A DNA stretch of 51,912 nt from Muribaculum sp. (lineage in GTDB: Bacteria > Bacteroidota > Bacteroidia > Bacteroidales > Muribaculaceae), in the NCBI GenBank assembly GCA_023666965.1, contig JAMPAZ010000001.1:689576-741487 (forward strand), given 5' to 3'. This document shows, in pieces, positions 25,693-33,557 of this stretch. The position numbers and the translations under genes were made by a program. Numbering within the stretch: position 1 is the stretch's first letter; every line of letters starts with the position of its first letter. The notes beneath the pieces were generated by a model, which was given only the letters and a program-made list of their open reading frames with translations, searched no databases and was not told the origin of the DNA.

Positions 25693-26085
25693 ATTATCAT
25701 AGTCCAGTGCTGTCAGGTCGGTCCAAGGCACCATCCATGTCAATCATGGTTCACTCCGGTATAGATCAATGTTACTCTTGCATCTCAAAAAGCGGTATAT
25801 GCCTTTTAGGATATGCAAATTTATTATTATATTTTTTACCGACCAAATTTTGTTTAGTGAAATTTACGAAATTCCGTTACGAAAGCTCGTTTTCAATCTA
25901 TCCTTACGTAATTAATATGTTTTATAGCATAATTTAAGAAACACTTCCCGCTGCGAATGGCTGTTCAGGACACATCTGCGTCCTATTACCACCATTCACC
26001 GTCCGCTTTAAGACACCACTTCCTCAACACCGCAATTTATCGACAAAATCTACAACTAAAGTTAAGTAAATACAAAATATTTGAA
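25693..26085 (+). other. Intergenic region, possible structured transcript
   Basis: No credible gene is seen. Downstream of the orphan promoter, GGTCGGT (25716-25722) can pair with ACCGACC (25838-25844), enclosing a small stem-loop CCATG-tcaat-CATGG (25735-25749). A T-rich stretch lies just before the right arm. The rest up to the nqr promoter is AT-rich and shows no clear feature. Confidence 0.25.
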
Positions 26086-26093
26086 TAACTTTG
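26086..26093 (+). promoter_or_regulatory. -7 box for the nqr operon
   Basis: TAACTTTG matches TAnnTTTG and is followed by C, as in strong Bacteroidetes promoters. The transcript would start near 26100, about 26 bases before the nqrA ATG. Confidence 0.6.
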
Positions 26094-26125
26094 CAAGTAA
26101 AATTCAAGTCACATATACACATATC

Positions 26126-27469
26126 ATGGCGAGACTAATATCTATTAGGAAGGGACTTGACATCAACATCAGCGGGGCCGCTCCACAAGGCGTTCCCAAA
26201 AATGTCAAGCCGGCCTTATGCGCGGTGGTTCCCGACGACTTCAAGGGCATAGTTCCCAAAGTAGACGTTAAAGAGGGAGACACTGTGTTAGTCGGCACTC
26301 CCCTTTTCCACGACAAAAAGTTCTATGACATTAAAGTAGTGTCACCCGTGGCAGGTACGGTCGAAGCTGTCGTACGAGGCGAACGTCGCAAGCTCGAACG
26401 CATCGTAATCAAGCCGGCCGACGAACCCGACAAGTGCATAACTCTCGAAGCAAAGCCTTCATCCGACCCGGTAATGGCGCAGCGTTTGCTCCTCGATTCC
26501 GGACTTTGGGCCTTAATGCGTCAACGCCCATACGGCATTGTACCTAAGCCCGGAGGCCAAGCCCGCGACATCTTCATCACAGCCTTTGATTCGGCTCCGC
26601 TCGCACCTGACTTTGAAGCGACATTGACCCCCGATGACGTAGCCATGGCCGATGCCGCAATCAAATTTATTCAGCCACTTACCGAAGGTAATATATATAT
26701 AGGTATTAGACACGGAAGCAAACTCAATGCCTTACGAAACGCCGAAGTAGTCGAATTCGAAGGTCCGCATCCGACTGGTAACGTCGGCGTTCAGATTTGC
26801 AACGTAAAGCCCGTAAACAAAGGCGACGTAGTGTGGACGCTCGATCTTCCCACCCTGCTGCGCATCGGAAAGCTTATCACTACCGGTCGACTCTCCTACG
26901 ACACCGTCGTTGCAGTGACTGGTTGTAAAATCGAATCGCCCGAATACGTATCGACCGTAGCGGGAGCCGACATGGCATCCTTGCTCAAAGACAATCTTAG
27001 CAACGAAGGACATACACGTATAATAGCCGGCAATGTGCTGACAGGCATTCCCGTCGGTCGCGACCACTTCCTGCGCTATCCCTACTATCAGGTAACTGCC
27101 ATTCCCGAAGGCGACGATCAATCCGACTTCATGGGATGGGCTTCGCTGTCACCAGATAAAATGTCGGTCAACCACTCCTTCCCGGGACATTTCCTAAAAC
27201 GGGCATTCTGCCCGGACGCACGACTCCATGGAGGTCGCCGAGCCATGATAATGTCAGGAGTCTACGAAAAAGTATTGCCGATGGACATCATGCCGGAATA
27301 CCTCATAAAGGCTTGTCTTGCGAAGAACATCGAGCGCATGGAACAGCTCGGCATTTACGAAATAGTGCCCGAAGACATCGCACTCTGCGAGTATATCGAC
27401 CCCTCGAAGCTTGAACTCCAAAAGATTCTTCAAGAGGGATTAGACTACCTGTATAACGAACTTAGCTGA
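26126..27469 (+). CDS. nqrA: Na+-translocating NADH:quinone oxidoreductase subunit A
   Basis: This 447-residue protein begins MARLISIRKGLDINISGAAPQ, the standard NqrA opening. It contains the lipoyl-like hairpin (VDVKEGDTVLVGTPLFHDK, VVSPVAGTVEAVVRGERRK) and the downstream NqrA core (GRDHFLRYPYYQVTAIPEG, FLKRAFCPDARLHGGRRAM). NqrA is the cytoplasmic-side subunit involved in quinone binding. The ATG at 26126 is chosen; the frame is open from a TTG at 26081 but that lies within the promoter. First gene of nqrABCDEF. Confidence 0.96.
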   Translation: MARLISIRKGLDINISGAAPQGVPKNVKPALCAVVPDDFKGIVPKVDVKEGDTVLVGTPLFHDKKFYDIKVVSPVAGTVEAVVRGERRKLERIVIKPADEPDKCITLEAKPSSDPVMAQRLLLDSGLWALMRQRPYGIVPKPGGQARDIFITAFDSAPLAPDFEATLTPDDVAMADAAIKFIQPLTEGNIYIGIRHGSKLNALRNAEVVEFEGPHPTGNVGVQICNVKPVNKGDVVWTLDLPTLLRIGKLITTGRLSYDTVVAVTGCKIESPEYVSTVAGADMASLLKDNLSNEGHTRIIAGNVLTGIPVGRDHFLRYPYYQVTAIPEGDDQSDFMGWASLSPDKMSVNHSFPGHFLKRAFCPDARLHGGRRAMIMSGVYEKVLPMDIMPEYLIKACLAKNIERMEQLGIYEIVPEDIALCEYIDPSKLELQKILQEGLDYLYNELS

Positions 27470-27496
27470 TAATACTCAACCATAAACTTACAAGCA

Positions 27497-28705
27497 GTGA
27501 AATCACTTAGAAAATATCTTGACCGTATCAAACCCAACTTCGAACCGGGCGGAAAGCTACAGTCTTTCCACTCCGTGTTCGACGGTTTTGAGACGTTCCT
27601 TTTCACTCCGAACACCACATCAAAGTCGGGCGTCAACATCCATGACAGTTTCGACTCAAAGCGCATGATGATCATTGTGGTGCTTGCTCTCATACCGTGT
27701 CTGCTGTTCGGAATGTACAACACGGGCTACCAGCACTGGTTGTCAATCGGAGCCACTGAGTTTCCCTTCTGGGAACTGATGCTATATGGCTTCTGCAAAG
27801 TGTTCTGGCGTCTGGTTGTAGCATACGCCGTGGGTCTCGGCATAGAATTCTGCGTTGCACAATGGCGCAAAGAAGAAATCCAAGAAGGTTTTCTCGTGTC
27901 CGGAATTCTAATTCCGCTCATATGTCCTATCGAGACCCCTCTGTGGATGATTGCTGTGGCCACCGCATTCTCCGTAATCTTCGTCAAGGAGATATTCGGC
28001 GGCACCGGATACAACATATTCAATGTAGCCCTCGTGACACGAGCATTTCTCTTCTTCGCATATCCTTCGCAAATGAGCGGCGACAAAGCATTCGTCCCCC
28101 TGACCGGCACCCTCGGACTGGGCGAAGGGACCGTCGTCGACGGATTTTCCGGAGCCACTCCCCTCGGGCAGGTAGCCACCAATGTCGGCGATTCGCTTCA
28201 CCTGACTAACGTTGTCGGCGAGCCATTGACTTATTGGGACATGTTCTTGGGTCTGATTCCGGGTTCGTTTGGTGAGACATCTACTCTTTGCATACTCATC
28301 GGGGCGGCCATACTCCTTCTCACGGGAATAGCGAGCTGGCGTATAATCCTGTCGGTATTCGTCGGAGGCTTCGTAATGGCTCTTATAGCCAATGGCTTCG
28401 CGACCCCCACATATCCGGCATCAATGCTGACTCCGCTCGAACAACTCACTCTTGGCGGGTTTGCCTTTGCCGCAGTGTTCATGGCAACTGATCCGGTAAC
28501 GGCGGCACGCACCAACACAGGAAAATATATCTACGGATTCTTGGTCGGTGTAATCGCCATACTCATCCGCACCTACAACAACGGCTATCCGGAAGGGGCT
28601 ATGCTCGCCGTGTTGTTGATGAATGCCTTCGCCCCTCTGATCGACTACTGTGTGGTTCAATCCAATATGCGACGCCGCGTGCGCCGACTTAACGCTAAAG
28701 CCTGA
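27497..28705 (+). CDS. nqrB: Na+-NQR subunit B
   Basis: This 402-residue membrane protein starts at a GTG (27497) giving MKSLRKYLDRIKPNF, matching known NqrB starts. Many transmembrane helices follow. The covalent FMN site is SGAT in DGFSGATPLG, with the flavin on Thr221. LGEGTVV-type loop and GGFAFAAVFMATDPVTAARTN, an Rnf/Nqr membrane signature, are also present. NqrB carries part of the sodium path and binds riboflavin/FMN. It sits 27 bases after nqrA and 9 bases before nqrC. Confidence 0.96.
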   Translation: MKSLRKYLDRIKPNFEPGGKLQSFHSVFDGFETFLFTPNTTSKSGVNIHDSFDSKRMMIIVVLALIPCLLFGMYNTGYQHWLSIGATEFPFWELMLYGFCKVFWRLVVAYAVGLGIEFCVAQWRKEEIQEGFLVSGILIPLICPIETPLWMIAVATAFSVIFVKEIFGGTGYNIFNVALVTRAFLFFAYPSQMSGDKAFVPLTGTLGLGEGTVVDGFSGATPLGQVATNVGDSLHLTNVVGEPLTYWDMFLGLIPGSFGETSTLCILIGAAILLLTGIASWRIILSVFVGGFVMALIANGFATPTYPASMLTPLEQLTLGGFAFAAVFMATDPVTAARTNTGKYIYGFLVGVIAILIRTYNNGYPEGAMLAVLLMNAFAPLIDYCVVQSNMRRRVRRLNAKA

Positions 28706-28714
28706 TTTTGACCT

Positions 28715-29425
28715 ATGAATAAGCAAAGTAATATATATACCATCATATATATTGTAGTACTTGTGGTGGTAGTGGGCGCGGCATTAGCGTTCACGGCTCT
28801 AAGCCTAAAACCGTTGCAGACCGAAAACGCCAATGCCGACAAGATGAAGCAAATCTTGGCATCAGTGCATGTAGTTCCTGATAAAGGCGAGGTCATAAGC
28901 GACTTTGAACGCTACATCACCGACATGTTCATGGTAAATGCCGACGGCCAGCGAATCGAAGGTAACGCTTTCGATGTAAATACCGCTCTCGAATTCAAAA
29001 AGCCCATGGCCGAGCGAGAAATGCCCGTCTATGTATGTACACTCGGACCGGACGATGTCAAATACATTCTGCCAATGTACGGAGCCGGACTTTGGGGACC
29101 TATCTGGGGATATGTGGCCGTCAACAGCGACGGTTCGACAATCTACGGAGCATACTTCGCCCATCAGGGCGAGACCCCCGGACTCGGAGCGGAGATTGAA
29201 AAGCCTGCCTTCAGCAACCAGTTCAACGACAAACGCCTCGTTAAAGACGGACATTTCATGCCGATTGCAGTCCTTAAAGCCGGACAGGTGCCGGCAAACG
29301 GTGAAGACTATGTCGATGCAATATCCGGAGGAACTATTACGTCTAAGGGTGTCGCCTCGATGATCGACGACTGCCTTGGTGGTTACACTAAATTTCTTGA
29401 AAGCCTAACATCTAAAGCTCAGTAA
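28715..29425 (+). CDS. nqrC: Na+-NQR subunit C
   Basis: This 236-residue protein has one N-terminal transmembrane helix (about residues 7-28) and a periplasmic FMN-binding domain. The motif AISGGTITSKGV holds the flavinylated Thr207. PMYGAGLWGPIWGYVAVNSDG and AHQGETPGLGAEIEKPAF are hallmark NqrC segments. FMN attachment needs the ApbE flavin transferase, which is not in this window. It passes electrons between NqrF and NqrB. Confidence 0.96.
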   Translation: MNKQSNIYTIIYIVVLVVVVGAALAFTALSLKPLQTENANADKMKQILASVHVVPDKGEVISDFERYITDMFMVNADGQRIEGNAFDVNTALEFKKPMAEREMPVYVCTLGPDDVKYILPMYGAGLWGPIWGYVAVNSDGSTIYGAYFAHQGETPGLGAEIEKPAFSNQFNDKRLVKDGHFMPIAVLKAGQVPANGEDYVDAISGGTITSKGVASMIDDCLGGYTKFLESLTSKAQ

Positions 29426-29430
29426 GAATC

Positions 29431-30057
29431 ATGGCAACTAACAATAAAAATCTCAGCGCGCTCATTAATCCGCTGTCAAAAGACAATCCCGTCATTGTCC
29501 AGATTCTCGGTATTTGCTCGTGCCTTGCCGTCACGGCAAAGCTTGAACCTGCATGTGTAATGGGCATATCTGTTATCGCGGTTCTGGCACTCTCGAACGT
29601 CATCATCTCTCTGCTCCGCAATACAATCCCGACAAATATCCGCATCATCGTCCAGCTCGTCGTGGTTGCTGGGCTTGTTGTTATAGTCAATCAGCTCCTG
29701 ATGGCCTACCAATACGATGTCAGCAAACAGTTGTCGGTGTTCATCGGTCTGATTGTCACAAACTGCATCCTGATGGGTCGTCTCGAAGCATTCGCAATGG
29801 GCAACAAACCGTGGCCGGCATTCCTCGACGGAATCGGAAACGGAATCGGCTACACAATCATTCTGGTTATTGTAGCATTCTTCCGCGAGCTCCTCGGTAG
29901 CGGTACTCTCTGGGGATTTCAAGTCATTCCGGCCTCGTTCTACGAACACGGATATGCCAACAACGGCCTGATGATACTCCCTCCCATGGCTCTCATCGTC
30001 GTAGGATGTATAATTTGGATTCACCGTACCTACAACAAAGACCTCCAAGAGCAATAA
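29431..30057 (+). CDS. nqrD: Na+-NQR subunit D
   Basis: This 208-residue integral membrane protein has about six helices. Family segments include NPLSKDNPVIVQILGICSCL, ITNCILMGRLEAFAMGNKP-like VTNCILMGRLEAFAMG, and FLDGIGNGIGYTIILVIVAFFRELLGSG. NqrD and NqrE are homologous inverted membrane subunits that hold an iron centre between them. The gene follows nqrC by 5 bases. Confidence 0.95.
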   Translation: MATNNKNLSALINPLSKDNPVIVQILGICSCLAVTAKLEPACVMGISVIAVLALSNVIISLLRNTIPTNIRIIVQLVVVAGLVVIVNQLLMAYQYDVSKQLSVFIGLIVTNCILMGRLEAFAMGNKPWPAFLDGIGNGIGYTIILVIVAFFRELLGSGTLWGFQVIPASFYEHGYANNGLMILPPMALIVVGCIIWIHRTYNKDLQEQ

Positions 30058-30094
30058 CCCACCGTCATGTCCAACTGATAAACTGAAAGTATAA

Positions 30095-30712
30095 ATGGAA
30101 AATTTAAATATCTTCATCAGGTCGATATTCGTCGACAATATGATATTCGCCTACTTTCTGGGCATGTGCTCGTTTCTCGCCGTGTCGAAAAACGTCAAGA
30201 CGGCCTTAGGACTGGGCGCGGCCGTGACATTCATGCTCGTCATCTCATTACCCATCAACTACCTTCTCGAAAACTACGTTTTGCGTGCAGGAGCGTTGCA
30301 GTGGCTCGGACCGGAATATGCCGATGTCGACCTCAGCTTCTTGTCGCTCATCATGTTCATCGCAGTCATCGCATCCCTGACACAATTGGTCGAGATGGCC
30401 GTGGAGAAGTTCAGTCCCACACTATATGCCTCGCTCGGCATCTTCCTCCCGCTCATTGCCGTCAACTGCGCCATTCTCGGCGGCTCCCTGTTCATGCAAC
30501 AGCGCGACTTCCCCGACGTATGGACTGCATGTTGCGCAGGCGCAGGATGGGGAATCGGCTGGTTGCTGGCCATAGTGGCCATCGCCGCCATACGCGAAAG
30601 GCTTCAGGAATACAGCAACATCCCCAAGCCACTGCGCGGAGTTGGTATCACATTTATAATCACCGGCCTTATGGGAATAGCTTTTATGAGCTTCCTCGGC
30701 ATAAAACTGTAA
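30095..30712 (+). CDS. nqrE: Na+-NQR subunit E
   Basis: This 205-residue membrane protein begins MENLNIFIRSIFVDNMIFAYFLGMCSFLAVSK, a near-standard NqrE start. It also has FLPLIAVNCAILGGSLFMQQRD and IRERLQEYSNIPKPLRGVGI. The conserved Cys in MCSF and NCAI are those that co-ordinate iron with NqrD in the family. The gap to nqrD is 37 bases and to nqrF 7 bases. Confidence 0.95.
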   Translation: MENLNIFIRSIFVDNMIFAYFLGMCSFLAVSKNVKTALGLGAAVTFMLVISLPINYLLENYVLRAGALQWLGPEYADVDLSFLSLIMFIAVIASLTQLVEMAVEKFSPTLYASLGIFLPLIAVNCAILGGSLFMQQRDFPDVWTACCAGAGWGIGWLLAIVAIAAIRERLQEYSNIPKPLRGVGITFIITGLMGIAFMSFLGIKL

Positions 30713-30719
30713 TGAAGCC

Positions 30720-32024
30720 ATGAATATATTATCTATGATAGTGCTCGCATCGACCGGACAGCTGACCGTAGTGTCCGGGGTTGTCATATTCCTGCTCATA
30801 ACTTTAATTTTGGTCACCGTACTTCTCGTGGCCAAGAAATTCCTTGTCCACACAGGACAAGTGAAAATAACCATCAACGGCGACAAGGATGTCTTTGCAC
30901 AGTCAGGGAAATCGTTGCTCTCGACTATGGCCGACCAAAACATTTTCCTCTCTTCGGCTTGTGGAGGCAAAGGAAGCTGCGGACAGTGCAAAGTGCAGGT
31001 GTTTGAAGGCGGAGGAGAAATTCTGCCTACAGAGACCGTTCACTTTACCCGCAAGCAGATGAAGGATCACTGGCGTCTCGGTTGTCAAGTCAAAGTCAAG
31101 GAGGATATGAAAATCGGCGTGCCGGCTTCCGTGCTCGACGTTAAAGAATGGGAATGTGAAGTTGTGTCAAACAAGAATGTGGCCACGTTCATCAAAGAGT
31201 TTATCGTGGCTTTGCCTCCGGGAGCCCACATGAACTTCATACCCGGATCTTACGCGCAGATTAAGATTCCGAAATATGAAATGGACTACAACGTCGACAT
31301 TGACAAGTCGCTGATTGGCGACGAATATCTACCCTCTTGGGAAAAGTTCGGACTTTTTACCCTGAAGTGCAAAAATACGGTAGAAACAGTACGCGCATAC
31401 TCGATGGCCAACTATCCGGCCGAAGGCGACCGTTTCATGTTGACTGTCCGTATAGCAACGCCGCCGTTCAAGCCGAAACCCGAAGTCGGATTCCAAGATG
31501 TAATGCCGGGTATTGCCTCTTCATATATATTCACCCTCAAACCGGGCGACAAAGTGGTAATGAGTGGACCTTACGGCGACTTCCACCCGATTTTCGACTC
31601 AAAAGCCGAAATGATGTGGATTGGAGGCGGTGCAGGTATGGCTCCATTGCGTGCGCAAATCATGCACATGACCCGTACGCTTAACACCACCGACCGAGTG
31701 ATGAACTATTTCTACGGAGCACGTGCCCTAAATGAAGTGTTCTATCTCGAAGATTTCCTCCAACTTGAAAAAGACTTCCCCAACTTCAAATTCCATTTGG
31801 CTTTGGACCGTCCCGACCCTGCCGCCGATGCCGCCGGAGTTAACTACACTCCCGGATTTGTCCATCAAGTAATTTACGAGACATATCTAAAAGACCATCC
31901 GGCTCCGGAAGACATCGAATACTACATGTGCGGTCCCGGCCCGATGAGTAAAGCCGTCGAAAAGATGCTTTGGGACCTCGGAGTTCCCTCCGAAAATCTT
32001 ATGTATGACAACTTTGGAGGTTAA
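30720..32024 (+). CDS. nqrF: Na+-NQR subunit F (NADH dehydrogenase, 2Fe-2S/FAD)
   Basis: This 434-residue protein has an N-terminal membrane helix (about residues 13-38), a ferredoxin-type 2Fe-2S domain with Cys81, Cys87, Cys90 and Cys122 (SACGGKGSCGQCK, LGCQVK), an FAD-binding domain (RAYSMANYP), and an NADH-binding domain (MSGPYGDF, WIGGGAGMAPLRAQ, YYMCGPGPMSKAV). It takes electrons from NADH and feeds the 2Fe-2S cluster. Last gene of the operon; the palindromic element copy B starts about 110 bases downstream. Confidence 0.97.
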   Translation: MNILSMIVLASTGQLTVVSGVVIFLLITLILVTVLLVAKKFLVHTGQVKITINGDKDVFAQSGKSLLSTMADQNIFLSSACGGKGSCGQCKVQVFEGGGEILPTETVHFTRKQMKDHWRLGCQVKVKEDMKIGVPASVLDVKEWECEVVSNKNVATFIKEFIVALPPGAHMNFIPGSYAQIKIPKYEMDYNVDIDKSLIGDEYLPSWEKFGLFTLKCKNTVETVRAYSMANYPAEGDRFMLTVRIATPPFKPKPEVGFQDVMPGIASSYIFTLKPGDKVVMSGPYGDFHPIFDSKAEMMWIGGGAGMAPLRAQIMHMTRTLNTTDRVMNYFYGARALNEVFYLEDFLQLEKDFPNFKFHLALDRPDPAADAAGVNYTPGFVHQVIYETYLKDHPAPEDIEYYMCGPGPMSKAVEKMLWDLGVPSENLMYDNFGG

Positions 32025-32131
32025 TCTTTGGCACATAGTTGCAAAACCGACTGAAACGCCCTCTTGAAAATTGTACAGAAGGGCGTGTCAAAATAGCATT
32101 TGCTTCTGAAAGACGCTTGAAAATTGTAATG

Positions 32132-32282
32132 GGCTGTGTCAAAATGTAATTTGCGCATCTGAAAGATGCTAAATTTGAGTAGCCGGGTATTGGAGCGTAG
32201 TGACAATGCCCGGTTTAAAATGTAAATAAGCCGTTAAATCTGGAAAGATTTAATTGTTTGTTTACATTTTTTGAACACAGCC
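32132..32282 (+). repeat. Palindromic MITE-like element, copy B (short form, 151 bases)
   Basis: Imperfect terminal inverted repeats bound it: GGCTGTGTCAAAATGTAA at the left, and the complement of GGCTGTGTTCAAAAAATGTA at the right. It holds the GCATC-tgaaa-GATGC hairpin (32155-32169), the CCGGG-to-CCCGG stem (32183-32213) and TTAAATCT-ggaa-AGATTTAA (32234-32253). It lacks the terminator-like stem seen in A and C, so it looks like an internally deleted form. A decayed extra half-unit precedes it at about 32080-32120. The rest of 32025-32359 shows nothing else clear. Confidence 0.7.
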
Positions 32283-32359
32283 TCCTTTAAAATGAGTTAA
32301 CCGTCCGAACATCAGATGGCATATACGCGTTTCATTGTCATAATTAACAATTTAAGATT

Positions 32360-32770
32360 ATGGACATGAACAAGAATTTGCAGGATGCAAAAGCCGAGGC
32401 TCAGGTAAGCCTCGATGCGGCTAAAGTCAGTGCCGCGGCCGCAAAGGAAGCGGCAAAATCAGAATACGCGGCCGCAAAAGACGTAGCTCAGGATAAAATT
32501 AACGATGCAAAGGATTCGTTTACCGAGGCAAAAGTCTCCGCTCAAGACAAAATCGCAGAAGCTAAAGCAACCGCTCAGAACAAGATTGCCGATGCAAAAG
32601 AAACTATGAGTGACAAACTCGGTGACTTAAAAGACAATTTGTCCGACAAGCTTGACGATGCCAAAGAAAAAGGCTCCGACCTTCTTGATAAAATGAAGGG
32701 TGCGGCGGCAAATGCGCTCGACAGCGGAGCGGACATGGCACATAACCTCGCCGACAAACTCAAAAATTGA
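32360..32770 (+). CDS. Small LEA-like protein with 11-residue amphipathic helical repeats
   Basis: This 136-residue, Ala/Lys/Asp-rich protein has no signal peptide, Cys, Trp or Pro. Residues 61-104 are four consecutive 11-mers: AQDKIAEAKAT, AQNKIADAKET, MSDKLGDLKDN, LSDKLDDAKEK. A further copy (AQDKINDAKDS) is at 43-53. The 11-mer period is the hallmark of group-3 LEA and apolipoprotein-like amphipathic helices, which coat membranes or protect proteins under water stress. YtxH-like stress proteins are an alternative. The sequence has no hydrophobic anchor, so it is probably cytoplasmic. ATG at 32366 is a possible second start. It is a single gene flanked by repeat elements. Confidence 0.7.
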   Translation: MDMNKNLQDAKAEAQVSLDAAKVSAAAAKEAAKSEYAAAKDVAQDKINDAKDSFTEAKVSAQDKIAEAKATAQNKIADAKETMSDKLGDLKDNLSDKLDDAKEKGSDLLDKMKGAAANALDSGADMAHNLADKLKN

Positions 32771-32964
32771 TTCCATTAACCAAAGCAGATTATAATAAAA
32801 CTGCTTACACTAACGAGGATGCGCCAAAACACAAAAAAGCTCTGACAAAATGGAAGAGGTTGCGTCAAAATATAAATAGCGAGAGGGCTTGCAAAACCTC
32901 GAAAATGTAGAAAGAGCGTCAAAATAGAATTATCGCATCTGAAAGATGCTAAATTTGTGTAGTT
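32771..32964. repeat. Decayed repeat modules before copy C
   Basis: The stretch has GCGTCAAAATATAAAT (from about 32866), another GCGTCAAAATAGAAT (from about 32917), then a GCATC-tgaaa-GATGC hairpin (32936-32950). These are stacked copies of the end module of the palindromic element (a GTGTCAAAAT end followed by the GCATC hairpin). No gene is seen. Confidence 0.5.
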
Positions 32965-33229
32965 GACTGTGTCAAAATATCAAAAGCGCATCTGAAAGAT
33001 GCTTGAAAATTGTGTAGCCGGGTAAAGCGGTCGTTAGACCGATTTGCCCGGTTTTAGATTGAGACTATATGCGAAATCTGCAAAAAAGTAATCTGGTTGC
33101 ATGGCGGTTAAATCTTTCCAGATTTAATTGTTTATTTACATTTCAAACCGGGCATTGTCGCTACGCTCCAATACCCGGCTCCACAAATTTAGCATCTTTC
33201 AGATGCGATAATTCCATTTTGACACACCC
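32965..33229 (-). repeat. Palindromic MITE-like element, copy C (about 265 bases, inverted relative to copy A)
   Basis: Ends are GACTGTGTCAAAATAT at the left and ATTCCATTTTGACACACC at the right, each followed inward by a GCATC-to-GATGC hairpin. Between them, in the reverse order of copy A, lie the long terminator-like stem (33018-33051), the TTAAATCT stem and the CCGGG-to-CCCGG stem (around 33150-33180). Spacer sequences between modules also match copy A closely. Confidence 0.75.
33018..33055 (+). terminator. Terminator-like stem within repeat copy C
   Basis: The arms at 33018-33032 and 33037-33051 pair over 15 bases (one wobble, one mismatch) around GTTA, followed by TTTTAG on the + strand. 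It reads in the direction of the upstream LEA-like gene, about 250 bases after its stop. Confidence 0.45.
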
Positions 33230-33251
33230 TCATGTATTTTGGGCTAATATA

Positions 33252-33386
33252 AGAAATCTGCAAAGATTTAACCCCTGACAGCCAGATAAAAATCTTTGCA
33301 CTTTACTACAACACAGAATCGTGGCGACCCTCGGTCATACACCAGTTCTAAATGTAACCGGGCGGTGAGCTATTGCGACCCCCCGG
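33252..33386 (+). repeat. Decayed fragment D of the palindromic element
   Basis: AAATCTGCAAAGATTTAA followed by a CAGCCAGAT...TTTGCA stretch parallels the middle of copy A in the same orientation. A divergent CCGGG-to-CCCGG stem (about 33357-33386) follows. The rest of the gap, 33387-33557, has one larger hairpin (GCGCTC 33408-33413 with GAGCGC 33424-33429, extended by AATGAG/CTCATT) and no gene. Confidence 0.45.
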
Positions 33387-33557
33387 AAATTGCCAATAAT
33401 GAGAAACGCGCTCCGCCATGCGAGAGCGCATCAAACTCATTGCGAATCAACAAAAAATTTTGCCAATTAACAGACCGAAAAATCAACCTAAATCATTGCC
33501 GATTGTTTAAAAGATATAAACCTATGTTTCAACGAGAACATTTAAACTGAGGACGAG

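Noticed and set aside
25665-25937. 90-codon frame downstream of the orphan promoter
   Set aside because: Composition is not protein-like, there is no family resemblance, and its start lies within the promoter region.
26081-26125. Upstream TTG extension of nqrA
   Set aside because: It would start inside the -7 promoter box; the known NqrA N-terminus begins at the ATG at 26126.
32132-33386. Repeats considered as a CRISPR array or as tRNA/ncRNA genes
   Set aside because: Units are not regularly spaced, the modules differ from one another, and no tRNA features such as a TTCGAAT-type loop with acceptor stem are present.
33296-33550. 84-codon frame upstream of the DUF3943 gene
   Set aside because: It overlaps the decayed repeat and a hairpin, with no start context or recognisable protein features.
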